Assembly (NCBI GenBank): GCA_024349245.1
Contig: JALDNG010000024.1
Span: 8,352,501-8,416,500 of the forward strand
DNA from: Neodontobutis hainanensis
Taxonomy: Eukaryota > Chordata > Actinopteri > Gobiiformes > Odontobutidae
Direction: 5' to 3'
Length of the DNA: 64,000 bases
Shown one piece after another: positions 52,881 to 64,000 of this stretch; position 1 is the stretch's first letter, and every line of letters begins with the position of its first letter. The translations under genes and the position numbers were made by a program. The notes below the pieces were generated by a model. The model worked only from the letters and a program-made list of their open reading frames with translations. It did not search any database and was not told the origin of the DNA.

Positions 52881-55330
52881 AGGCCGGAAGAAACACAAGT
52901 GAGGCAAAAACAAAACAATAGAAAAAACTCAACCTAACACACAATAGCTACATCATTATAAAACTTTCCTTCTCTAAAACTATAACACTTTTCTTTTTTT
53001 CAGTGCTAAATTATCAAACAAAACCAGACGCATGGTGCAGACCGGCGCCTCAGGGCAAGTGTGTGAGCAGTTATCTCCTCAGTGACCACGCTCTCTGACT
53101 TCCCCAGCCTAAACTACCACCCTGCTCTGACCTCAGGAGCACCACAGCACCACAAGCAGACAGCCATAAGTACATGTCCTCACAGGGGACATAAAACGTA
53201 GGAAACCCACCTCAATAAACACACAGGCCCAAAAAAGATAGAAGAGATACATACAATGAATGGGATATATCTCTAAATCATGTTTTATTTTTAAACAAAG
53301 CATGCACACTATACATGTCACTGGAATAATTATGACAATATTATCTGTGCTAGACAATCAAGCTTTGCATGAATGTAGTATATCAGGCCATTTAGATGGT
53401 GCAAACACTAGACTGGAACATTGTTTGTTCCCCAAACTGGATAATTGCAAGTCATATTAAAAAGTAATTAATTAAATGAATAGTTCAAATGGTCTTGTGT
53501 GGGTAGGTGATTACTTATGAGCTCCATTACATAATTACTAACCTATTATCATTCAAGAAGACATAACTCCACTGTGCACAAAGAAGAAAGCCATATACTG
53601 TTACATTAGTGTTTTACCTTAGAAGTGATTCTGGGCATATTATTTCTTTCCTTGTTAGAAACACAAGACAGGGAAGCTCTAATTTTACTGTAGTGAGTTT
53701 GTCAACTCTCTGTAAAACTGGTTTGGTATGAAATACCAGTCGGTCTTCATTTATAAACATGTGATTGTATGAAAAGATAGTATCACAGAAAGTGAGCCAG
53801 AAGGAGCAAGAGCTGGACTGCAAACAGCAAGTGCTGCCACGTCAGATGCTGCCGAGGCTTCTTGGCTGTCAGGACAGAAGGAGAAAAACACACATACTAC
53901 ACAGACATATAAATGGCAGGCACATGCACACATCCACATACCCATGTGCACAAACGTAAACTTAGACTACACGCATATGCACCTAGAAGAGTTTGCTTCA
54001 CAGAATTGGATTCATGAGCCAGGTTCGACACCTCTGCTCAGGGAAGATCCTACCACAGTCTCTGTGAGTCAACACACATGGAACTGTTCTACAGGCCCTA
54101 ATAATAAACTCACAAATCCCTCAATTTGGTTTCCCTGACACATGCCAGAGAGTGCCTGCCTTGTGTCCAATCACATCCTGTTAGACCTGCCGACAGATTT
54201 ACACTCATAATTGAATCAAACTCTGGAAGCACCTAATTGTATTTTCATAGTAGCAGAACTGGCATGATTATTCACTGTGATGTGCTACTTCAAAATGTGG
54301 CATCGAAACTGTAACAGCACAACATACAAATATTCAAAAATATGCACAGAAATTACATATTGCAGGCTTCAGCATCATATACTATGCGTATAATATTCAA
54401 GGGAGCTGTACATAAAATCTGACTTTTCTTACTCTGTCAATCAGGATTTGTCCACATCTTCATGTAGAGAGACTTTTCAATTACAAGAGAAATTGTAATA
54501 TTGAATACAACAACACAATGGTTTCAGTTTTGTCAATTTCCATAGAGAAAATCAGAGCGTGCTGTTTCCATCTAAGAGAGAGAAAAGGCTCTTGTGGAGA
54601 AGTTTTGATTCTCCAGATAGTTCTTGGCAACCGTTTTCTTCCTCTAAGTAGGGTAATATGGTTATATTGGTATAACAAACATTTTACTCAGTAGAGAGGT
54701 GGAATACAAACAGAGAAAGAGACAGAGAATCAGGTAAAGGAGAGGAAGACAGAGTTGCTGCGTGAGCAGCATTCCAGCAAACAGAGCCAGTTGCATGGAG
54801 AAACAGTTTAAGATACCCTGCGCCATTCTCAGGAGAGGCAGGGACTTAGTAAAGTGGCTTTTAAGCTCACCAAATCCAACATATCCCAGATAAGACTGTG
54901 GATCTTCATGAGGGAATGAAAAAGAGGAGTGGCGGTGGGGGCTGGAAAGAATCAGGTATAATGGAGAAGCTGAGGGGAGTAACAGGAGAAAGTCTGAAGT
55001 ATGGAGGGAAAGTCAGACAGAGAAAAGCACACAAAGATAAGGAGATATAAAAAAAAAATGTGAGGAAGACAAATAGAGCATAAGGACAGCCAGAGCATAT
55101 TTTCTCATGAGAAACATATGCACTTTGGTGTTGTCTCATATGGTATGGAGAATAAACCATAGACACTCTTATGTCTCCAGCCGGGTTTTATCACCTCTGT
55201 GAAAGGCGGCCTAAATACACACTAGTCCACATCATCTATCTCCACAGAGCTGTGTCCCAGAGAGAGACGGGCCAGGCCTTTTATGTATTTGTGGTTGTTA
55301 ATGTCCTGTGACGCTGTTTATAGAGGCAAA

Positions 55331-55338
55331 TGACGTCA
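55331..55338. promoter_or_regulatory. Full CRE palindrome TGACGTCA
   Basis: This is a perfect 8-bp cAMP-response-element palindrome in intron 1, in the context AAATGACGTCACAT. The occurrence is exact; binding is not shown. Confidence 0.4.
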
Positions 55339-57918
55339 CATAAGATAAGAAGTTATTAAGTTAGTTGTGTTGTAAGTTAAGAAGTTCTTGCCATTATTTT
55401 ACTGCAATGCAATACAATATAACTTATAATGGCTGAATTTACCTTTGTATGTAATAAAGTTTTTTTTATTATTAAAAACAATAAACCCAATGTATCATTG
55501 CTTTGAATTGGCTCCTTCTGACTACCGGGTCCTCCGTGAAAAACAGTTTTTGCAGAAATCTCGTGAACATACAACAGCCTGGATATTTTAAATAATTTTA
55601 TTAGTCATCTCTACCATCTGGAGTCCGCTATTTAATACATTTAATATACACCATAACCTGCATTAAACATATGTGCACATTAAAAAAGGGGGACAGGTGC
55701 AAACTAACTGACCAGAAGGCACAGAGTCAATAAACAAGGGTCACTTTCTAATCATGCCTAGTTTGTTTATTTAACAGTGGTCAGGTTTTCACAACCTCCC
55801 AAACTCCATTTCAAAATCGTCCTTATAGGCTCCGGAGAGAAAATTCAAACACTATTAATTCCTCTTTCTGGGAAAAGGGACGGCCTTTTCCCGGAGCAAT
55901 CCATAACATCTGAATACAAAAATAAATACGAAGAGCAGGCGCGCGCTTAACCCCAAACTGAGGAAGGGAAAAACCTGCTGGGAAATTTGACGGCGGTGTG
56001 TGTTTATCCTCTGTTGCACTATTTGACCACTTTTTTTTTCTTTCTTTCTATGTAGTCACTATGTTGCAGCTCACAGACACCTTTTCTCCGCCTCAGTTTA
56101 TGTTTTCTTTTGCTTCTGTCATAATCTCTCTTATTGAACCCTTCTTTCTGTGTCTGCACACTTTTTCTTTATCTTCACTCTTGCCCTCTCTCCCTTGTGC
56201 TCTGCTGGACGTCCCAGTGCCAGTTAACTCACCACAAGCCAGAGGGAGGACCGCAAGAATGCTTAAATCAGCATAATTAGGCCTGTGTGTACTTTAAACA
56301 CACACGTTTCCCCAATGCCTGGACCAATGCCACCCGTACACCACTATGTACGCGACCACAGCCTGTCTCTCTGAGTCAATAAACACTAACTTATCACCAG
56401 TCAGCCACACATCCACTCATGCAGTGTGCACACTTAAAACACACACACATCAAAACTATTATTTTAAATTCCTCTCTATTCATTGTTACCCTGAACTGCT
56501 CGGCTCCAGACCACCAGACTGGTTTGACCCTTTACACTGTGTGCTGAGAATTGTATAAAATTTAATATCTACGTGAGTTATGAAGAAGCAAGGATCTCTG
56601 TTCAGTTTTGCGGTTTAGGTTTTGTGTACATGTGTTTCAGGTTTATGTTGCAGCGGAGCATTAACAAACAACTGTCTCCGAATTCATGGGGCCTGGCTTT
56701 AAGATTATCAGAAGTCATTACCGACAATTTAATAATAATAACCACCATCAACAGCAAAGTAGACCGAGCATGTGCCATTTGGATGGCTGATATAACTGGC
56801 TCACTGCATTACATTAATGATGGTGAAAACAGATGAGGCAATGTTTTTCATGCCTTCTCACTTATATTAATACCAGGGGAGACACACTCACGGAGAACAG
56901 CTTAGATTTTATGGCTCTTAATATCTTATTTGGTTGAACAAAGTGCTTGATGTGTCCATTTGTGTGTGTGTAAGAGAAATGATACCAATAAACAGAATCA
57001 AAACACTCTCACCAGAGAAGTTGGAAAGTCAGTAACTAAGGCTACAATAAAAGCATCCAATAAAAACATTACACTTTTTCCCTCAGGAGTTCAAACACTT
57101 GCAGCTCCTGCAGATGGACTCTGTGAGCAAGACTTGTACTTGCACAAACACCAAACAGACTCAGGTCATGAAACCTAATCTCATTAAATGGAAAATTAGT
57201 TGATGTATCAAGCTAGGAGAACATGAAAAACCCGGTGGCAACAGCGTGGGGCTTTGAACATTTATTTTTATTTTGAAGATATACATGCAGAACAAGTATG
57301 TCCAGTAGAAAAATGGCTTATGCTACTTGCTTTGGAAATATTGTAGAGTTGCCATAGAGTTAATGTCATTAAAGCAAAACATGAAGCTAATTTGACCCCC
57401 ATTTTAACGAATACATGTTATATTACTTCAATACTTCATACTTTCCTCTTGGTATGGCACTTGGATCAGAACACTATGCTCAGTCAACTCGAAAAATATA
57501 TCTGCAGCAGCATTTGATCAAAGTACTGTGGTACTGTTTATGGGAGGCACACACTGAAGACTAGCCACAAAGAAGCCACTCTGTGCCTCTGTCTGTCTTC
57601 GTCCCTCAGCTTGTCTGCCCCACACACTCCTCTCTGTTTGTGTGCTCACACAGCTGTGGATCTTGCACCAGGTTCAACCAAGGTAAAGATATGGTATATT
57701 ACGCAATGGCTTATAGATTTTTCCACCCTTGGCAAGCTGCCAACAACTCTCGACAGGAGAGAGGGAGGGTGTCAGAAAGCGTGATCAGAGAGCAGCACAC
57801 TTTGTTCCACAAAGTCTGAATCGTTGGACTCACTGGCTACTGCCTTGCCCGTAGTAGTTACAACAAAGACGTGGGACTGGACAAAAGTATGTAAGTGTAG
57901 TGTGAACTGCTGCCTCAT

Positions 57919-57939
57919 ACACACACACACACACACACA
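57919..57939. repeat. Short (CA)n microsatellite
   Basis: This is a pure AC run of about 21 nt in intron 1. Confidence 0.85.
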
Positions 57940-58298
57940 GAATGTAAAAATAAATGACCTTAGGTAGCCAGTAAGCACAGTGGGCTCTTGTGGCTATACA
58001 GTAAATTATACTGTATTTTAAAGCTTGTACTGTTCGAACTGTCAAAGTCAATAATGCATTTGACATATACCAATTCTAAAGCACAGAAATTTAGCTGGAG
58101 TCTACATCCAAAATGCAACTTAGAATAGTTAGCATTAGAAACCTCAATCTGTTCTGAATCAGATGCCCGGCTGTCAGGATGCTCATTCTGACGCTTTTCT
58201 TAATTTACTTACTATGTACGTGACAGTCATATGCTAATAAAACTTGTGTTTCTCATATCGGCCTGATCCATTCATATTCTTTCACCTGGATTTTGCGT

Positions 58299-58324
58299 AC
58301 ACACACACACACACACACACACAC
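58299..58324. repeat. Short (CA)n microsatellite
   Basis: This is a pure AC run of about 26 nt in intron 1. Confidence 0.88.
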
Positions 58325-58673
58325 TACAGAAAAAAAGCTTAAACTGAGCTGATTTGGCCTAGATCTTGCACACTGAGGTTCCCCCTACTCTTTTAATTGG
58401 GCCCTTGATGCTCGACATATAGGGTGTACTTCCTCTAATTAGCTATATCTATAGCGTATGGGAGGGTGTATGAAAGCATGCATGTGTAAAATCCTCTTTT
58501 GAGAAACTCCAAACTAACTAAGAGCTTTAATTTCACGCTAGACTGCATTGTCCCATTCAGTGAGGTTACCCCCACAAAAAAGCCTCTGAGAAAATCAAAA
58601 AGAGTGAAAAACACACCAAAGGGTGACAGAGAAAGGGGGATGAAGAAAGACGCATGAAGCAAGTGAGAGACAA

Positions 58674-58699
58674 ACAACAACAACAACAACAACAACAAC
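58674..58699. repeat. (CAA)n trinucleotide repeat
   Basis: This is a run of CAA triplets, about eight units, in intron 1. Confidence 0.88.
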
Positions 58700-60757
58700 T
58701 AAGGCTCATCCTCAAACAATGCACATCTCTCACTAACCGTTACTTCTCTTTTGAAGAGAGCTAATTGAGGAGGTGGAAGAGGAGAGTGATGAAGGTAGAG
58801 GGGGCTCAGGGCTGAGCAGCTGCGTGAGGAGAACAGTTCACAGGCTGTTGTATCTTCTCATCCGCATGGGGTCCACACATTTCACATTTGATCTCAGCTG
58901 CGCGCAACTCAACTCTTTTCACTTTAAATGACCGTAAACTGCAAGTTGTTGCACATTTGATGATCAAACTTGAGAAAAATATAATTAACAGTCTCAGCAC
59001 CGAGAAAATTTTCAATTAACAGCCCGTCACATATTAAGATTGCTCACCTCAAGCTTAACCCCAGCCAAAAGATAATGATGAGGGCAAAATAGATGTATTT
59101 TTTGTATCTATTTTTACAGGGACAGAGAAGCTCTTGGTCTCAGAGCTATGAAGTGATTTGAACTGGCTATGGCATAAGTAAGTGTTGAGTCTGATTTCAG
59201 ATGAGCGTGAAACATGTGTTTGCCATATATGGCAAGCTTAACACAACTCTATCAGAGACCCACACTTGAGCGCTATAGGGGCCGCCGGCATCCACTGGCC
59301 ACAGATCAGCCTAAATCTAATCCACACTAGAAGGCGAAGGACACGCAAACACACACAGCTATCCATCCAGGGGACAACCACCTATTACCCTCGTGTGCCA
59401 ATTGTCCCAGTTAAGCATGATAAATCCATTTTCTATGGGTGGTCAGAAAGACTGCACAGATAAGGGATAAACAGAGCACCACAGCGCTGGATCCAAACTA
59501 CCTCTGAAACAGACACAAAAACGCATTGAAGAGCATCAGCCACAAGACCCCCGTAGGATCTCACAGTTTTATGCGATTCTTCCATGACAAATCTTTTAAA
59601 TGCTACAAAACAAAAAGTAATATTTTCCAAATAGTGTTTAATTCCAGAAATCACACATTATCCAGGGAGCAGAATGTGTGATTTTCTATGTTCGAAGGAG
59701 ATTAATTTTGGTTGCGCACTAACAAACCTGATCGGTCATTCTCAGAATAAACCTGCAATTTCCAGTCAAATATAATTAAAATTTATTCAGACTGTTAAAC
59801 TGAAGTGGACATGTTATGCCTTTTTGCACTTTCGCTGTGCTCCTCCTCATTCCCTTCCCTATAGCAACTCTCACTTTGGGCCAAACCGCAGACAGGGAAC
59901 CTGGTCTGCCTCCAGCAGAAAGGATGAATAAGTAAAAAGAACACAATGTACCTCTGGGTTGTGCCTGCCTGACGTCCTGGCACAGTTGGCAGGGCACTTT
60001 TACCCACAGCTTACTGTCCATTAGGGCACCCCACTACAGCAGCCCTATCCTCTGCTGGCTGTACCGAGCTTACTAACCAGCTCAGTGTGGTATTCAGTCG
60101 TATGCCTGTGTATCTAATGTGTGTGTTTGGTGCAAATGACGCCGGTTAGCCCTGGTCTGGAATATCACTAGATCACTCAGGCCCACCTCGGCTTACACCG
60201 GCATCTCTGCTCTAACAGTCTGGTCCTTATGAAACCAGAACTCAGAGCTGACATAGAAGAACACCGTCCCAAAGCGAGCCAGGAGTCACACACTGTGAAT
60301 GTAAGGTTTTGAATGACTGACTGTAAGCTGCTCCTTTTGATGAATAATATGCAAAAATCATTAAAAGTGGACTTGTTTTAATTTAAACTGCTTTAACAAC
60401 TGGCTTGTGTGGGTTTCTCACATATTGCCAGCCAGAATTCTCATTGCTTACCCATATGCACTGATTCATAAGCGCTTTGTTGCGATGAAGAGCCTTTATC
60501 TTTCAACCAAAGATACTACAAAATCTCATATTTATTTCCTTGTTGCCATGGTTATATGGCAGAGCTACACTACACACTACATAGGCTATAGCTTTCAATA
60601 TATTCTTTAAGTGCTTTGCCAAAATGCAAGGCTGAGTGCATTTCAAGGAATCACTTGATGTCCAAATCTAAAACCTTTCAGAAGCAGAAATTGTTGGACA
60701 TTATGCGCTTAGCGAGCAAACAAAACAGTTTTTTGCGTGTGAACTGAACTCCAATAA

Positions 60758-60784
60758 TTAAACAATCTGCAGCAGATTGTTTAA
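60758..60784. promoter_or_regulatory. 27-bp perfect palindrome with paired SOX-like sites
   Basis: TTAAACAATCTGC (60758-60770) and GCAGATTGTTTAA (60772-60784) are exact reverse complements around a single A. Each arm contains AACAAT, the core SOX-family HMG-box site, in inverted orientation. The length and perfection of the palindrome are hard to ascribe to chance. It lies in intron 1, 2.9 kb downstream of exon 1. Binding is inferred only. Confidence 0.5.
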
Positions 60785-61026
60785 CATCTCTGAGTTTGCA
60801 GCAAACCGAAAGAAGTTGGCAGCGCTGGTAAGACGCGCTGTAGCCTCTAACAGCCCACATCTCATTTGGATAAGCAGGAGGACTTAACTAGAGTAATTGA
60901 TTTCAAAACGCAGCACATAAAAGTTTTAATTAACGACGCCTCCGTGACCTTCAAACTGCATTAAAACTTTATGCAAATGATTTTCCGGTGCAGGCATATG
61001 AATCACTCCCATGCGCTCCGTAAAAA

Positions 61027-61049
61027 GCCAAACGCTCCTAGTGTTTGGC
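61027..61049. promoter_or_regulatory. Inverted GCCAAAC / GTTTGGC pair
   Basis: GCCAAAC (61027-61033) and GTTTGGC (61043-61049) form an exact inverted repeat with a 9-nt spacer. They carry NFI half-sites, but in the everted order (GCCAA first) rather than the canonical TTGGC(N5)GCCAA. A POU octamer ATGCAAAT lies just before it at 60971-60978. Confidence 0.4.
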
Positions 61050-63621
61050 AAGTGTACGCAGTACACTAGGCCATGCACGACTCCACTTGACTGGGTAGGT
61101 CCATCACATACAGTATCTGGCCATTCCAGCAAAGCTTTTTATCCACATTCATAATACATTGTAGGAGGTTTACACCGCTTTTGCATGTTTTCTGTGATTT
61201 GTGAATTATTTATGCTGCTGAGAACAAAGTTTTAATGAAGTCAACGATAGCGGCTGCATTACAATAGTTAAAAGGATTTGAGGTAGTGTGTGGACATGAC
61301 ACAAAGAAAAACAAAACCACTCAATTAGAAATGACAATGAAATCAAAATTAAAAGATGTTACAATGGGGTTTCAATTGCAGGTTAATAAATGCCAATGCC
61401 AAGCCGTAATGAGCAAATAAACGCATGATTTATGTTGTGAATAGGGTAAAAGCAGCTGCCTTTTAAAAAGATCAATACGTACTACGCACAGGACGGGCAG
61501 CACGCGCTCATGAAGGCTCGTGCAAAACGATCTGCTGCCAATTAATTTTAATTAATGGAAAGAAAGAGGAAACTCGATGCGGACCTCTGCCTCATAGCAC
61601 CAGGCTTGGAAAATTATCTGCTCTAAATATGCAGCAGGGCTGTTGGACGTATTTCTACACGACAAAATCAAATACACTATTGATTAGAAAATGTCCGCTG
61701 CCTCAATGCGATGCCACAAAGGGCATCATGCAGAGAACGTTTTTGCTTTTTCCCCACAGGGCTCTTAGAACAGCTAAATAAAAGGGAGGATGGAACAATA
61801 CTTGTCACATGGAGGAATAGGCCCGCAAGACTTCAAAAAAACATTTATAATAAAGCTGGACAGGTCGTGACCCTTGATTAAACATAAATATTAAACATGG
61901 AATCGTGGCGTGAAATGCACATGTAAATATTTTTTCCCTCTATGTTAAAAGTCTAAAACACATTGCCCTGCAGTTTTGAAGACACTTCGCGCGTTGGGTT
62001 TCTGACCATAAACACGGAAATCTGAACGCTTTACTGAAGAAAATAGGAAAAGGACAAACATGCTATTTCACTTTAATAAAGATTTTCATTCCTGTTAATA
62101 TTGCACCACTTCTTCTGTGTGAGTGTGTGACTGAGTGTCCGTGTGTGGCGGAGGTGTGGAAACAGAAAAAGGAGACATGCAGCGCGGCCTGACTCCGAGC
62201 CTCGCTGCGCGTCCAGCTCTCTTCTGTTAACTCTGCCCTGACTGCGCCGGTGATCTGCAATTAAAAACTCAGCCTCTAATGGAGCATTGTAGTTTTCTAT
62301 CCATAAACAAGAGGGGAAAGCGCATCTCTGTTGAGAGCCGTTTTTTAGGCCTGTAAGGTCACTTGAAGCTTGACCTTTGCAGTTTGGAGTTTTTATGGAA
62401 GCTTTGTTTATTCAGTTTGAAAATGAGATCACAACATAATAGATTACAGAAATACATTTCATTTAAAACAAAAACCGTGGTTTATTTAGACCACTCCAGT
62501 TTTGTCCAGTCATTTATGGCCAAAAAAATATCATTAATGGGAACATAGCCCAATCTATATTATTTAGTATAATTTTATTAAATCAATTTTAAGTCGAAGT
62601 TAGGATCTGTAAAAACGAGAAAAACAATTCCAAGGAGACGAGCGTAACTCATAAACGAGGTCCGAAAATTGTAAAAGGTCCGAAATGAAAATATGCCTCG
62701 GTCCCTTAGTGTTAAATATTTTATTTGGTAAATATGAGTAAGATGTTTAGTTTGGTGTCATATGACATGCATTCAAACCTACAACTACAATAGCATTTGT
62801 ACAGAAGTATAAAGATTTTTGATTTATGCTAGTGAACGGTCTTTAACTTAAACTTTACACTTCCCACATAAGGGACCTCTTTATCGCCGTTATACGTCCA
62901 TATTTTTTTTTAAATAAAATAAACAGTGTCGTTTTATTAAAAGGTTAAATATTGTTTGAGGTGAGTTCACTGTAACACACGCCCACTTTCTAACCGTCGT
63001 CCTACATGTATTTTATTTTGAAAGCTGGCCGCTGAGGTGAAATATATAAAAACATGGTGGACAGAAGTTGAATGTGACCACTGTCCTTAAAGGCCCCCGG
63101 TCGGTCAGTGCGGACACGACGGAAGACCGGCAGACCACTGCTCACACACGTCCTCTCCTCTGACTAACATGAAGTGTCCCACTGCATGCCTTCTCCCAAC
63201 TCGACGAGGACTTTGTCTGTGGATTCAAAATCTAAAGCCTCTGGTTGGAGAGGCTACAAATTGTCACTAACTCGTAAAAGACAACCAGCATACCTTTCCC
63301 TAACCTCCGTTTTATATCAAATAGATTTGGGAGAAGCGCCATTTTCTCTCCAAACCATGCGCAATGAGTCGCGCAAGAAAAGCCCGTTGGAGGAGTGCCA
63401 TTAAAAAAAAAAGGGAAGAGAGAGAGCGAGACCTAAACAGTGAGCGAGGTTAAACGGGGGAAGAGTGCAGAGCTGAGAAGACAAAACTCCACATTAAATG
63501 ACAAGCAGCGGCACAGGCGTACACAACAAGTCTGTAAAGTGAAACGCGTACAGTAGCCCCAAACCGGAAAACTCACACATGCAAGCAAGAGCAGCGGGGA
63601 CAGACGGCGACGGTTTCGTAC

Positions 63622-63648
63622 CTGTGTCAAGCAGTAAGGGGAGTACAT
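63622..63648 (-). CDS. nfix: nfix exon 1, coding part (MYSPYCLTQ)
   Basis: Nine codons from the start ATG (63648-63646) encode MYSPYCLTQ and end in phase 0 at CAG|GTACGA. This is the canonical NFIX N terminus and splices to GAT GAA TTC (DEF) at exon 2. NFIA and NFIB have related but different starts (MYSPLCLTQ, MMYSPICLTQ). The start context has A at -3 (ACCATGT). The exon sits in a CpG-rich neighbourhood at the edge of an 18.8-kb intron. Because the coding part is only 27 nt, gene finders commonly miss it; the match to the family, the correct phase and the good donor make it secure. Confidence 0.95.
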
Positions 63649-64000
63649 GGTCGTGTCTACAGATGAGGGTTTGAGTAGAAGATAATAAAGTTGGATGGAG
63701 GTTCGTTGTGGTGCCGCATTGCAAAGCCGCTGTGGCTCAGTCCGGGCTGTAACCCCGCCTCACTCACTCACTCCACAGTGAAAGCTCCGCTCGAACTTTA
63801 GGGAAAGTTTTCTGCTGCGCGCGCTCTCTCTCTCCCTCCCTCCCTTCCTTCTTCTTTCTCTCTGGCTCAGGCGTTCACGCTCCCACCCAGTTCTGATTTC
63901 TAACTACGCCAACGCGTATCTATATTATCACTGTTGCAGAAGTCATCCGTCGCCTCGTGCGTTGAGGAAAAATAGGCGTCACACACATTTTCACAGTGTT
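63649..64000 (-). promoter_or_regulatory. nfix: nfix 5' UTR and proximal promoter region
   Basis: This is sequence upstream of the start codon on the minus strand. It is richer in GC and CpG than the introns (GCGCGCG near 63817, GGCGGGG near 63755). It contains a GA-rich tract on the transcribed strand at about 63820-63865 and TGAGTGAGTGAG near 63763-63775. No clear TATA box is seen, fitting a CpG-type promoter. The transcription start cannot be fixed from sequence. Confidence 0.55.
63657..63719 (-). other. Upstream ORF in presumed nfix 5' UTR
   Basis: An ATG at 63719 with G at -3 opens a 20-codon frame that ends with TAG at 63659-63657, 8 nt before the nfix ATG and out of frame with it. If the transcription start lies upstream, ribosomes would meet this frame first. 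The peptide resembles nothing I know; any effect would be on translation efficiency. Confidence 0.45.

Noticed and set aside
62063..62260. CpG-dense patch with an open frame on the minus strand, possible alternative first exon
   Set aside because: The frame has no NFI-like peptide and no in-phase donor that I trust; I kept it only as a CpG-rich note in the intron 1 entry.

Overview
The window looks like teleost (ray-finned fish) nuclear DNA. Evidence: GT-AG introns of tens of kilobases, many long CA and TA microsatellites, a decayed fish-type Tc1/mariner copy, and one vertebrate gene. That gene is nuclear factor I X (nfix), a CTF/NF-I transcription factor, on the minus strand. Seven coding exons can be read with exact splice sites and continuous frame: exon 1 (63622-63648), exon 2 (44283-44814, the DNA-binding domain), exon 3 (7741-7803), exon 4 (7380-7454), exon 5 (7126-7249), exon 6 (6237-6364) and exon 7 (758-886). 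They give 1078 nt, about 359 codons. The reading frame leaves exon 7 in phase 1, so the remaining C-terminal exons and the 3' UTR lie beyond position 1. NFIX rather than NFIA, NFIB or NFIC is indicated by the start MYSPYCLTQ, the exon 3 peptide ESGQSDSSSQQGD and the exon 6 peptide DDVFYPG. Whether this is the a or b teleost paralogue cannot be told from the window.

Layout from the promoter end downward: 63649-64000 is the CpG-rich 5' flank and presumed 5' UTR, with a short upstream ORF. Intron 1 (18.8 kb) holds a group of palindromic transcription-factor-like sites at 60.7-61.6 kb, a degenerate repeat at 52.5-52.9 kb, two long TA arrays, a CpG-rich patch 1-2 kb before exon 2 that could be an internal promoter, and a long pyrimidine tract (in the transcript) before exon 2. 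Intron 2 (36.5 kb) holds most of the mobile and repetitive DNA: a hAT-like non-autonomous element, the Tc1/mariner remnant, three long CA arrays (UG in the transcript) and a striking cluster of TTTGGC motifs just downstream of exon 2. Introns 3 to 5 are short; intron 4 is only 130 bp and over a third of it is a TA repeat. Intron 6 is 5.35 kb and intron 7 is cut by the window edge.

I found no second protein-coding gene, no tRNA or rRNA gene and no CRISPR array. The other open reading frames have no recognisable domains and are mostly readings of CA/TG repeats or low-complexity DNA. The points most worth a second look are regulatory: the TTTGGC (NFI half-site) cluster inside an NFI gene, the SOX-like 27-bp palindrome and its neighbours, the upstream ORF ending 8 nt before the nfix start, and the possible internal promoter before exon 2. 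All functional readings of these are inference.
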